Shown here: in pieces, positions 26,173 to 34,314 of the stretch
How the letters are laid out: each line of letters starts with the position of its first letter
Numbering within the stretch: the first letter of the stretch is position 1
DNA from: an uncultured Opitutia bacterium
GTDB lineage: Bacteria; Verrucomicrobiota; Verrucomicrobiia; Opitutales; UBA953
DNA length: 37,094 nucleotides
Reading direction: 5' to 3'
Assembly: GCA_903909465.1 (NCBI GenBank)
Contig: CAIVVQ010000023.1
Coordinates: 1-37,094, forward strand
Program-made: the position numbers and the translations under genes
The notes under the pieces: model-generated
The model's database searches: none
What the model saw: only the letters and a program-made list of their open reading frames with translations
What the model was told of the DNA's origin: nothing

Positions 26173-28584
26173 TTAGAGGCTGGGGCGGACTTGTAACACC
26201 TCGATGACTTCGATGGTGTCGCCAGGCAGGTACTCGTCGTAGCCACCCAACTTGATACCACACTCGAAGCCAGCTTTGACTTCCGAGGCGTCGTCCTTGA
26301 ACCGACGAAGGGTTTCGACTGGGCCGTGGTGGATGACTTGTCCTTTGCGGACGAGGCGAGCCTTGGCCGCACGTTTGACGGAGCCTTCGGTGACCATACA
26401 GCCAGCAACTTTGTGATCCTTGCCGAGAGGGAAGACGGCACGCACTTCGGCGGCGCCCATTTTGTTTTCCTTGGTCTCTGGATCCAGCAACTCAGCCATC
26501 GCTTCTTTCACGAGGGTGATGAGTTCGTAAATAATGTCATGCGTGATGACGCGAACGCCCGTGCGTTTGAGGTGCGCTTGCACACCGTTTTCAACTTTAG
26601 TGTCGAAGCCCACAATCAGTGAGCCCGCTGCTTCAGCCATTTGCACATCGCTCTGGGTGATGGGTCCAACGGAGCCACCAACGATTTCGAGGCGAACCTT
26701 GGTTGACTTAATTTCTTCTAAGCAACCTTGCAGCGCTTCGAGTGTGCCATTGACGTCGGCCTTCAGTAGGACGCGTAAAATCTTTTCCTTATCTTTCTCG
26801 AGTGCAGCCATCAGGCGGTCGAGGTCCGACATGCCAGGGCGACCCGCAGGGGCACTGGAGGCACCAAGCGCTTCAGCGGCCTTGCGTGCAGCGAGTGCGG
26901 CTTCATCCGCGAGCTCACGGGCTTCGCGATCGTTCTTAACGGTACGGAATTTAGTGCCAGGTGCAGGAGTTGCGTCCCAACCCAAGACGAGTGCAGGTGT
27001 GCCCGGCGTAGAGCTTTGTAAGCGCTGACCATTCTCATCCATCAACGCTCGTACCTTACACCAGGTTTCGCCACAGACGAAAGAGTCGCCAGGTTTCAGG
27101 GTGCCTTTTTGAACGATGACCGTCGCAGTCGGACCACGACCGGTTTCCATTTGCGATTCAACGATGACACCTTGTGCGGGGCACTTGGGGTTCGCTTTGA
27201 GGTCGAGGATTTCCGCCTGCAGTAAAATGGATTCTAAAAGTTCAGTCATGCCCGTACCTTTAAGCGCCGAGACGGGACAGGTAATGGTTTCGCCACCCCA
27301 ATCTTCAGGGGTGATGCCGCGCTGTTGCATTTGTTGCTTCACGCGATCGATGTTCGAACCCTTGGAGTCGACCTTGTTAATCGCACAAACAGTCGCAGTG
27401 GCGTGCTTCTGCGCAAACTTTAGGGCTTCTTCAGTCTGAGGCATGAAGCCGTCATCCGCCGCGACAACGAGTACGGCAACGTCGGTGACGCTGGCACCGC
27501 GCTCGCGCATTTTTGCGAAAGCGGCGTGACCAGGGGTATCGAGGAAAGTTACGGAGCGACCTTTATACTCAGGCTTTTCGCCTTGGTACTTAACGGAGTA
27601 AGCGCCGATGTGTTGGGTGATGCCGCCGGCTTCACCAGAGACGACATTGGATTTGCGGAAGAAGTCGAGCAGGGTGGTTTTTCCGTGGTCGACGTGACCG
27701 AGTACGCAAACCACTGGCGGACGGGCCACCATGAGCGCGGGATCATCTTCGGAGGCCTTCTCAACTTTTTTGACCGGTTGCGCGCCTTCGCCGCGGTGAC
27801 GAATTTCTAAAGTGTAACCATGTTTTTCTGCGACCTTACGAGCGTCGGCGTCATCAATCACCGAAGTGACACTGACGACTTTGTTGAACTCCATTAAGGA
27901 GCCGATGACTTGGAAGGGCTTTAAATTAAGGGCGATGGCGAAATCGCGCACGACAATCGGAGGACGAACCGTGACGGTTCCTTTGCTGCCCGGAGTGATG
28001 GCGCTGCTGCTGGCGGCAGGGCGATTAACAATGGGTGCAACGGGCGGACGGGCAATCGGTGGAAGCGGCGCTGGGCGATTGCTCGCAGGGGTTTGATTTC
28101 CTGGCGTAATTACAATCGGCGGCAATTCATTGCGTGGAGCGGAGCTCGATGGACCGACGCGCGGAAGTGGTGGTGGGGTGCTGGTTACACGAGGCGCAAT
28201 GGGAGTGGCGACGCGTGGAGGAATTGAAACCGGTGGAGGGGTGCTGGGCTTAGCAGTAACTGGCGCAACTGGCTTAGGTGCTTCCACTTTCACTGGAGCC
28301 GGTGCGGGCTCAGGTGCCTTCGGTGCTTCTTCGACAGCTTTCTTCGGAATTTTATCTGCAATGAATTTCAAGAAGTCATCACGATAGGTTTTCGAAAAAT
28401 TACTCGAGGCGGCTGGCTTCTTGCCTTCAGGGTAGACGTAATCTTTGTATTCCGGGGACGCCTCCACAAACTTGTCGGCCAAGGCCAAGAGTAACTTGAC
28501 CTCGATGCCAAGGTCCTTGGCGACGTCGCTATAACGCTGGGTCGCTGTGGATTTTTTGGCTTCGGGTTTTTTCTTCTCGGTCAT
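26173..28584 (-). CDS. infB: Translation initiation factor IF-2
   Basis: GTPase that places initiator tRNA on the 30S subunit. At 803 aa it has a short IF2-N region ([21 protein letters not shown]) and a long Pro/Ala/Val-rich linker (about 75-215). A second IF2-N-like segment follows ([22 protein letters not shown]). The G domain carries GHVDHGKTT (about 294), DTPGHAAF and NKVDSKGSN, followed by domains II-IV. ATG 28584 ([11 protein letters not shown]) gives a basic N terminus. It is 46 bases after nusA and 3 bases before rbfA, the classical order. Confidence 0.97.
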   Translation of the reverse strand: MTEKKKPEAKKSTATQRYSDVAKDLGIEVKLLLALADKFVEASPEYKDYVYPEGKKPAASSNFSKTYRDDFLKFIADKIPKKAVEEAPKAPEPAPAPVKVEAPKPVAPVTAKPSTPPPVSIPPRVATPIAPRVTSTPPPLPRVGPSSSAPRNELPPIVITPGNQTPASNRPAPLPPIARPPVAPIVNRPAASSSAITPGSKGTVTVRPPIVVRDFAIALNLKPFQVIGSLMEFNKVVSVTSVIDDADARKVAEKHGYTLEIRHRGEGAQPVKKVEKASEDDPALMVARPPVVCVLGHVDHGKTTLLDFFRKSNVVSGEAGGITQHIGAYSVKYQGEKPEYKGRSVTFLDTPGHAAFAKMRERGASVTDVAVLVVAADDGFMPQTEEALKFAQKHATATVCAINKVDSKGSNIDRVKQQMQQRGITPEDWGGETITCPVSALKGTGMTELLESILLQAEILDLKANPKCPAQGVIVESQMETGRGPTATVIVQKGTLKPGDSFVCGETWCKVRALMDENGQRLQSSTPGTPALVLGWDATPAPGTKFRTVKNDREARELADEAALAARKAAEALGASSAPAGRPGMSDLDRLMAALEKDKEKILRVLLKADVNGTLEALQGCLEEIKSTKVRLEIVGGSVGPITQSDVQMAEAAGSLIVGFDTKVENGVQAHLKRTGVRVITHDIIYELITLVKEAMAELLDPETKENKMGAAEVRAVFPLGKDHKVAGCMVTEGSVKRAAKARLVRKGQVIHHGPVETLRRFKDDASEVKAGFECGIKLGGYDEYLPGDTIEVIEVLQVRPSL

Positions 28585-28630
28585 GTGCTAACAGTAAGGT
28601 GAGGGTAGGGGCGTTAAGCGATGAAGCGAA

Positions 28631-29881
28631 TTAGCCTACGGTCTTTGCTTTTGCGACTGCTTCCAACACCGTCGAAATTTCTTCCGGGGTGAGGTCAGTG
28701 CCAGCAAAGTCTTCCGGACCTACACCTTCAAAGGAGGCCACGCTCTCGATACCGAGACCGATAAACTTGGCGACCAATTCAGGTGAGAGTTGGAGTTGGG
28801 CAGCGAGGCGGATGGCCTTTTCGCCGAGCTGAGCTTCCACGCTTTCAGCGGCACGAGTCGACTTCGTGATGTCGAGGCGCCAGCCCATGAGCTTCGAGGT
28901 CAGGCGGGCATTGCGGCCCTTGCTGCCAATCGCGATACGCATGTCGTCTTCATCCACTTCGAAGTGAATCAAGCGATTGCGTTCATCGATGTGAACATTG
29001 CGTGGTTTCGCCGGGCGAATCGCCTCTTCCAAAAGTTGGAGAGGCTCTGGGTGCCAGCGGATGATATCAATTTTCTCACCGTTCAATTCTTTCACGATGT
29101 TGCGAACGCGGGCACCACGGGCACCAACGCAAGCACCGACGGGGTCGACCTTAGGATCCGATGAATCCACGGCGATCTTCGTGCGGTAACCGGGATCGCG
29201 CGCCATGGCGGCAATCTTGACGGTCTTGTCGGCGATTTCGGAAACTTCGAGTTCGAGTAAGCGACGAACGAAATTAGGGTGCGCACGGGAAAGCACGAAT
29301 TCACGGCCACGTTGAGTGTCTTCGCGAATTTCGAGCAACAAACAGCGAATGCGATCGCCGGTGCGGAATTCTTCACCTTGGCAGCGCTCAGCGCGAGTGA
29401 GTACGGCTTCTGCGGAGCTGAGTTCAACAACAACATTGCCGCGCTCGGTGCGACGAACAACGCCGGTGACGATGTCACCAATCTTGTCTTTGTACTCCTT
29501 GAAGACTTGGTCCTTCTCAATCTTGCGGAAACGCTGATTGAGCAATTGTTGGGTGGTCTTAGCGGCGATACGACCGAGGTCGGCCACGGCGATGGGGCGA
29601 CGAACCTCTTGGCCAACGCGGGCGTCGACATCAAGGGTGATGGCCATCACAGGGTTCATTTCACGCAATGGGTCCGAAACGGCGTCGGTCACGGTGAAGA
29701 CGGCGTAGGCGTCGAGCTTGCCGGTCACGGGGTCGGCGACGACCTCGATGTTTTGGCCAGCCATGATGGACTTCTCGACCGAGGCCTTGATGGCTTCGGC
29801 GATGAGTGCACAGGCTTCATCCTTAGGGATGTGCTTTTCTTTTTCGAGGTACTGCAGGTAGGGCTTAATATCTACGCTCAT
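28631..29881 (-). CDS. nusA: Transcription termination/antitermination protein NusA
   Basis: RNA polymerase elongation factor that modulates pausing, termination and antitermination. It has an N-terminal polymerase-binding domain (1-130), an S1 domain (about 135-200, GDIVTGVVRRTERGNVVVEL) and KH1/KH2 (DPVGACVGARGARVRNIVKELNG; IAIGSKGRNARLTSKLMGW). A C-terminal helix-hairpin-helix region (about 360-416) ends the protein. 416 aa; the long acidic repeats of E. coli NusA are absent. rimP, usually just upstream, is missing: the upstream neighbour is divergent ettA. The leader contains a probable attenuator, listed separately, which suggests feedback control. Confidence 0.97.
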   Translation of the reverse strand: MSVDIKPYLQYLEKEKHIPKDEACALIAEAIKASVEKSIMAGQNIEVVADPVTGKLDAYAVFTVTDAVSDPLREMNPVMAITLDVDARVGQEVRRPIAVADLGRIAAKTTQQLLNQRFRKIEKDQVFKEYKDKIGDIVTGVVRRTERGNVVVELSSAEAVLTRAERCQGEEFRTGDRIRCLLLEIREDTQRGREFVLSRAHPNFVRRLLELEVSEIADKTVKIAAMARDPGYRTKIAVDSSDPKVDPVGACVGARGARVRNIVKELNGEKIDIIRWHPEPLQLLEEAIRPAKPRNVHIDERNRLIHFEVDEDDMRIAIGSKGRNARLTSKLMGWRLDITKSTRAAESVEAQLGEKAIRLAAQLQLSPELVAKFIGLGIESVASFEGVGPEDFAGTDLTPEEISTVLEAVAKAKTVG

Positions 29882-29916
29882 GATTTTTTTAGGTGGTGTG
29901 GTGAAAATTTGGGGGA

Positions 29917-29947
29917 CAAAAAAGGCGGGTCCAAGAATGGACCCACC
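29917..29947 (-). terminator. Intrinsic terminator inside the nusA 5' leader (candidate attenuator)
   Basis: On the minus strand GGTGGGTCC pairs with GGACCCGCC (nine pairs, one G-U) around ATTCTT and is followed by TTTTTTG. It lies 35 bases upstream of the nusA ATG and downstream of the only promoter seen for the operon. No minus-strand gene lies upstream that it could terminate, so it must act on the nusA leader transcript itself. On the plus strand no U-tract follows. Confidence 0.75.
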
Positions 29948-29960
29948 TTAATGAAAGGTG
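29944..29960 (-). promoter_or_regulatory. Alternative hairpin overlapping the nusA leader terminator
   Basis: On the minus strand CACCTT-TCATT-AAGGTG forms a perfect 6-bp stem whose 3' arm shares GGTG with the 5' arm of the terminator stem. The two hairpins cannot form together. The upstream one would be made first by the polymerase and could serve as an antiterminator. Confidence 0.5.
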
Positions 29961-29969
29961 ACTTCCGAG

Positions 29970-29999
29970 ATTTAATGAGGAGGAGGCCTTGGGTGTCAA
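29970..29999 (-). promoter_or_regulatory. Candidate nusA operon promoter
   Basis: On the minus strand a perfect TTGACA (29994-29999) is followed after 18 bases by TTAAAT (29970-29975, four of six to consensus). The start would be near 29963-29966, so the transcript begins with the alternative hairpin and then meets the terminator before reaching nusA. Confidence 0.5.
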
Positions 30000-30016
30000 G
30001 CGGGATGGCGGCCGGT

Positions 30017-30030
30017 AAAAGTCGACTTTT
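30017..30030. promoter_or_regulatory. Perfect 14-bp palindrome in the nusA/ettA intergenic region
   Basis: AAAAGTCGACTTTT equals its reverse complement. It lies 17 bp upstream of the nusA -35 and 48 bp before the ettA ATG, in the 197-bp region shared by the divergent genes. It is a candidate operator for a dimeric regulator; no protein can be named. Confidence 0.4.
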
Positions 30031-30078
30031 TAGGGTTCCGCTTGCACCAAAAGGGAGTTGGGCAAATCTTTTGGGCCT

Positions 30079-31755
30079 ATGGCGGACGAAAAAGTAATTT
30101 TTACGATGACGGGGGTCACGAAGTACTTCGAGAAGAAGCCGGTCTTCCGCGATATTTCACTTTCCTATTTCTTTGGCGCCAAAATCGGCGTGCTCGGACT
30201 GAACGGTTCAGGCAAATCCACTTTGCTGAAAATCATGGCCGGTGAAGACAGTGAATTTGACGGCGAGATCAGTCGCGTGCCAGGTTACACCGTGGGCTAC
30301 CTAGCACAGGAGCCGCGGTTGAATGAAACTCAGACCGTCGCCGAAAATGTGCAGCAAGCGGTCGCCGAGATGAAAGCGTTACTCGAAGAGTACGATGACA
30401 CGTTTGTGAAAGTTTCAGAAACCGACGACGCGAAGGAGCAGGAAAAGATTTTAGCCCGCCAAGGTGAAATTCAATCCATCCTCGATGCGCGTGGCGGTTG
30501 GGATTTGGATGCGCGCATGGAAATGGCGATGGAGGCGTTGCGCTGTCCCGCTGCGGACACGATTGTCTCAAAACTTTCGGGCGGCGAGAAGCGTCGCGTG
30601 GCCTTGTGTCGACTGCTCTTAATGGAGCCTGACATTCTTTTGCTCGATGAGCCGACCAATCACCTCGACGCCGACACGGTGGATTGGTTGGAGCGACACT
30701 TAAAAAATTATAAGGGCACAGTCATCGCCATCACGCACGATCGTTACTTCTTGGATAATGTGGCGGGCTGGATTTTGGAATTGGATCGCGGACGTGGCGT
30801 ACCCTGGAAGGGTAATTATTCATCCTGGCTTGATCAAAAGCGCATTCGACTCGAAGCCGAAGAAAAGCAATCCGCGGGCCGTCAACGCTCGATGGAACGC
30901 GAACGCGAGTGGGCGAGCTCATCGCCTAAAGCTCGCGTGGCAAAAAATAAGGCACGCTTACGTGCGTACGAACAAATGCTCACGCAGGATCAAGTGCAGA
31001 GCGAGCGAGCGACTGAAATTTGGATTCCGCCAGGCCCACGTCTCGGCGGTGCAGTGATTGAGGCAAAGGGCATGATGAAGGCCTACGGTGATCGCGTCTT
31101 GATGGAGGACGTAAACTTTTCGCTACCCGCCGGCGGCATTGTCGGAATCATCGGACCGAATGGTGCGGGTAAGACGACTTTGTTCCGCATGATCACGGGC
31201 GAAGAGAAGCCCGACAAGGGAACACTGACCGTTGGCGACACCGTGAAACTCGCCCACGTCGATCAATCGCGCGATTCATTGCCCGCGGATAAGCCATTGT
31301 GGGAAGCAATTTCGGACGGACAGGAAATGGTGCACCTCGGAAAAATTGTGGTGCCTGCTCGAGCGTACGCCGCGCGTTTCGGTTTCACAGGCGATGTCCA
31401 ACAACGCAAGGTCGGCATTATGTCCGGTGGAGAGCGTAATCGCATTCACCTGGCCCGATTGATTAAAGCGGGTGCCAATGTCTTGCTGCTCGACGAGCCA
31501 ACGAATGATTTAGATGTGAATACCATCCGCGCCCTTGAAGATGCACTCGAATCTTTCGCAGGATGCGCAGTGGTGATATCGCACGATCGCTGGTTCCTCG
31601 ACCGTGTGGCCACGCATATTTTGGCCTTTGAAGACGACGGGAAAATCGTTTGGCACGAAGGGAATTACGGCGACTACCTTGAGGACCGCCGCCGCCGACT
31701 CGGCATCAGCTCCGATACGCCACGTCGACCTAAATACCGCCGGCTTACGCGTTAG
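30079..31755 (+). CDS. ettA: Energy-dependent translational throttle protein EttA (ABC-F)
   Basis: Soluble ABC-F ATPase that binds the ribosomal E site and gates elongation according to ATP/ADP level. ATG 30079 (MADEKVIFTMTGVTKYF) is preferred over the tracked 30058 because it matches the family start, giving 558 aa. The first ABC domain has GLNGSGKST, LSGGEKRRVALCRLLL and LLLDEPTNHLDA. An arm/PtIM linker follows (EEKQSAGRQRSMERER...KARVAKNKARLRAYEQML). The second ABC domain has GPNGAGKTT, MSGGERNRIHLARL and LLLDEPTNDLDV. The tail is basic (RRPKYRRLTR). It is divergent from nusA; the last 11 bases overlap convergent malQ. Confidence 0.95.
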   Translation: MADEKVIFTMTGVTKYFEKKPVFRDISLSYFFGAKIGVLGLNGSGKSTLLKIMAGEDSEFDGEISRVPGYTVGYLAQEPRLNETQTVAENVQQAVAEMKALLEEYDDTFVKVSETDDAKEQEKILARQGEIQSILDARGGWDLDARMEMAMEALRCPAADTIVSKLSGGEKRRVALCRLLLMEPDILLLDEPTNHLDADTVDWLERHLKNYKGTVIAITHDRYFLDNVAGWILELDRGRGVPWKGNYSSWLDQKRIRLEAEEKQSAGRQRSMEREREWASSSPKARVAKNKARLRAYEQMLTQDQVQSERATEIWIPPGPRLGGAVIEAKGMMKAYGDRVLMEDVNFSLPAGGIVGIIGPNGAGKTTLFRMITGEEKPDKGTLTVGDTVKLAHVDQSRDSLPADKPLWEAISDGQEMVHLGKIVVPARAYAARFGFTGDVQQRKVGIMSGGERNRIHLARLIKAGANVLLLDEPTNDLDVNTIRALEDALESFAGCAVVISHDRWFLDRVATHILAFEDDGKIVWHEGNYGDYLEDRRRRLGISSDTPRRPKYRRLTR

Positions 31756-33220
31756 TGCGTTGCGACTGAATTAGCATTTCGCGCCACATGGGCGCTTGGG
31801 CGAAGAGTGATTGCACCTGCGCATCACTCATCCGCCATGTCCAGTTCCCTTGCGCGGTTCCGGGTGTATTGAAGCGCGCTACAGAGCCGAGCCCTAGTAA
31901 ATCTTGCGCTGCAATCACCGCACAGATGGCCGGACTCTCCAGTGCCGCCCGCGCGATGGCGATGGGGCCATTGGTGAAGTCGCCTAAACAGTCGCGAACA
32001 TTTTGTTTCTCGGCTTCCGAGGCGTGGTCGAGCCAGCCTTGCACGGTGTCGTTATCGTGCGTGCCCGAATACGCCACGCGGTCGGGTGTGATTTGCGAAG
32101 GGTGGTGTGGATTTTTTTCAGGATTACTGAAGCCGAATTGGAGAACCGACATACCCGGCAGGCCCGCGGCTTGGCGTAGCGTATCGACACCGGGAGAGAG
32201 TAAACCAAGGTCTTCGGCCACGAGCGGAAGGTCGCCCAGGGCATGAGTGAAATCAATGCCAGGGCCTTGTTTCCATTCGCCGTGACGGGCGTTCAGCGCG
32301 CTGGCGGGCACGCTCCAATAGTCGTGAATGCCGCGGAAGTGATCAATGCGCACCGCATCAAAAAGATTTAAATCGTGATGAACGCGCGAACGCCACCAGC
32401 TGAAATTATTTTGGGCGTGGCGATTCCAGTCGTAGAGCGGATTGCCCCAGAGCTGTCCGTCTTCCGAAAAATAATCGGGTGGCACGCCCGCAACCGAGAT
32501 GGGTTGAAGGTGCCGATCCAATTGAAAGAGTTCGGGGTGCGCCCACATGTCGCAACCATCGGCCGAAACATAAATCGGTTCGTCGCCGAGAAGTTTTATT
32601 CCTTTCTCGTGCGCATATTTCTTTAACGCGAGCCACTGTTCATGAAATAAAAACTGCAGTACCGCGGCCTCGATCATTAACTCAGCATCAGGCTTAATGA
32701 TTTTCCAGGTGGCGGGCGCAGTGAATTGATTTTGCTCTCGGAGTGCCGAATAACGCATCCAGGGCATCAGCCAGGCCGCGTGCTGTTGTTTGAAAGATTG
32801 GAAGTGATGGTCCTTGGCGAGGGCGACGCTGCCACGGACGGCGACGTGCTTGAGCAGCGGACGTAATTCATGCCAGAGCCTTCCGTAGTCGGTCGATTCT
32901 TGAGCGATACGGCCCGCTGCTTTAACTTCCGCGGCATTAAGTAAACCGCGGTCTTCGAGGTTCGCCAAATCGAGCAGGTAGGGATTGCCGGCGAAAACCG
33001 AAAGGGCTTGATACGGCGAATCGCCGTAGCCCGTTGGACCGAGCGGGCAGACCTGCCACCAGGTGAAACCCGCCGCCGCAAGAAAATCAATGAATTGGCG
33101 AGCGTGCGCACCGGCCGATCCCACCGGTCCTGGACCTGTCAGCGAAGTGAGGTGGAGTAGCACGCCTGCAGTTCGCTGCGGAAAGGCGCGGCAGCGAAAA
33201 GCGTGAGAGGCGTTCGACAT
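31745..33220 (-). CDS. malQ: 4-alpha-glucanotransferase
   Basis: GH77 amylomaltase that transfers alpha-1,4-glucan chains in maltodextrin and glycogen turnover. ATG 33220 (MSNASHAF) is chosen over the tracked 33268, which would run into the upstream gene; the result is 491 aa. Typical segments are AGVLLHLTSLTGP...GDSPYQALSVFAGNPYLLDL, the nucleophile in VRIDHFRGIHDYW, the acid/base in LVAEDLGLL, and SGTHDNDTVQGW. It is the last gene of mfd-surA-malQ, with two bases between the surA-like stop and its start. The functional link to that operon is not obvious. It is convergent with ettA by an 11-base overlap. Confidence 0.95.
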   Translation of the reverse strand: MSNASHAFRCRAFPQRTAGVLLHLTSLTGPGPVGSAGAHARQFIDFLAAAGFTWWQVCPLGPTGYGDSPYQALSVFAGNPYLLDLANLEDRGLLNAAEVKAAGRIAQESTDYGRLWHELRPLLKHVAVRGSVALAKDHHFQSFKQQHAAWLMPWMRYSALREQNQFTAPATWKIIKPDAELMIEAAVLQFLFHEQWLALKKYAHEKGIKLLGDEPIYVSADGCDMWAHPELFQLDRHLQPISVAGVPPDYFSEDGQLWGNPLYDWNRHAQNNFSWWRSRVHHDLNLFDAVRIDHFRGIHDYWSVPASALNARHGEWKQGPGIDFTHALGDLPLVAEDLGLLSPGVDTLRQAAGLPGMSVLQFGFSNPEKNPHHPSQITPDRVAYSGTHDNDTVQGWLDHASEAEKQNVRDCLGDFTNGPIAIARAALESPAICAVIAAQDLLGLGSVARFNTPGTAQGNWTWRMSDAQVQSLFAQAPMWREMLIQSQRTNA

Positions 33221-33222
33221 TT

Positions 33223-34314
33223 TTAGCGGAACTCGACGTGATTCTTGGCGCGTAATTCGCCCATCCATTTATCCACGGCATCTTTCATCGACTCCATGCG
33301 AACGCGTTCTTCAATTTCGGAGCGGACTTTGACGTCATCTAGTGAGCCATTGCCTGCGGGCTTAAAGCCGTCGCGCTTTAAAATAAACCAAATGGACTTA
33401 CCTCCGGGTAAATCAAATTGTAGGGCATTGGAGGTTTCGCCGTCTTTAAGGGTCCGCAACTCAGTAGCGACACGTTCATTCAGTTCTTCAATCGACTTCC
33501 ATCCGGCGTCGCCTCCGGCACTCGCATAATCGTCGGTGCTGATGGACTTAGCGACTTCGGCAAAGTTAAGTGTCACCTTTTGATTCGGTGGAATAACTTT
33601 ATAAAAAGCAAAGGTTGCCGCGATTTTTTCGGGGCTCTTCAGTGCATCCACCCAAGCATTGGCACGGGTTTTGGCTTCTTCAATCGTCTCGGCCGCACCT
33701 TGTGTAATAGTAATCTGACTCAGCTTAACGCTTTCCTTGTGTGTGAAGTCGGCCTGGTGCTTAGCAAAGTATTCGGCCACGCGACCAGGGCCCACTTCGA
33801 GCGCGGTACGACGAACCTGACCAATCATGTAATCAAAAATAATCCGATCTTCAATCTGACGACGGTAAGCCAAGGGCGTGGTGCCTTGAGCGCGCAGTGC
33901 CGCAACAAAGCGATTGCGGTCGCCGCCGAAATCACGGCGGATGGTGTCTTCAATATCCCCATCAACGTAACTCTCCGGAATTTTCCCCATGCTGTTTTTA
34001 AATTCAGCGATGATGAGTTGGCGGTCGGCAAATTGCTTGAGGGTTTCTTCCGCAATTGAATCTAAAGTTTTATTAAATTCTTCATCGGTCTTCGCCTTGG
34101 CGCGAATTTCACGCACGAAGGGGGTGACTTGTTGGCGGACGTCAGAGAGGGTAATCACTTGTCCGTTGGCGCTGCCAGCCACACGATCTGAATTCATTTC
34201 CGACCAGCGCTTGGCGGCGGTCTCTTCGAGTGAAGCCTCCTTAGGTGCCAAGGCTTGAGCATTCAGCAACGGGCTAAGGGCAAGCAAAGTGATTAAGGAG
34301 GTGGAAACTTTCAT
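33223..34314 (-). CDS. SurA-like periplasmic chaperone / peptidylprolyl isomerase family protein
   Basis: Exported protein of 363 aa with a clear signal peptide (STSLITLLALSPLLNAQA). The N-terminal chaperone part fits SurA_N-like helices (SANGQVITLSDVRQQV..., LKQFADRQLIIAEF, GTTPLAYRRQIEDRIIFDYMIGQ). The C-terminal half (KLSQITIT..., GGDAGWKSIEELNERVATELRTLKDGETS, WFILKRDGFKPA) resembles one degenerate rotamase (parvulin) domain. The expected role is outer-membrane protein folding. It overlaps the end of mfd (ATGA-type overlap). Whether the isomerase domain is active cannot be judged by eye. Confidence 0.85.
   Translation of the reverse strand: MKVSTSLITLLALSPLLNAQALAPKEASLEETAAKRWSEMNSDRVAGSANGQVITLSDVRQQVTPFVREIRAKAKTDEEFNKTLDSIAEETLKQFADRQLIIAEFKNSMGKIPESYVDGDIEDTIRRDFGGDRNRFVAALRAQGTTPLAYRRQIEDRIIFDYMIGQVRRTALEVGPGRVAEYFAKHQADFTHKESVKLSQITITQGAAETIEEAKTRANAWVDALKSPEKIAATFAFYKVIPPNQKVTLNFAEVAKSISTDDYASAGGDAGWKSIEELNERVATELRTLKDGETSNALQFDLPGGKSIWFILKRDGFKPAGNGSLDDVKVRSEIEERVRMESMKDAVDKWMGELRAKNHVEFR

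Noticed and set aside
29279-30097. 272-aa plus-strand ORF opposite nusA
   Set aside because: It lies antisense to nusA and through its leader and terminator; no domain is seen. It is a frame shadow.
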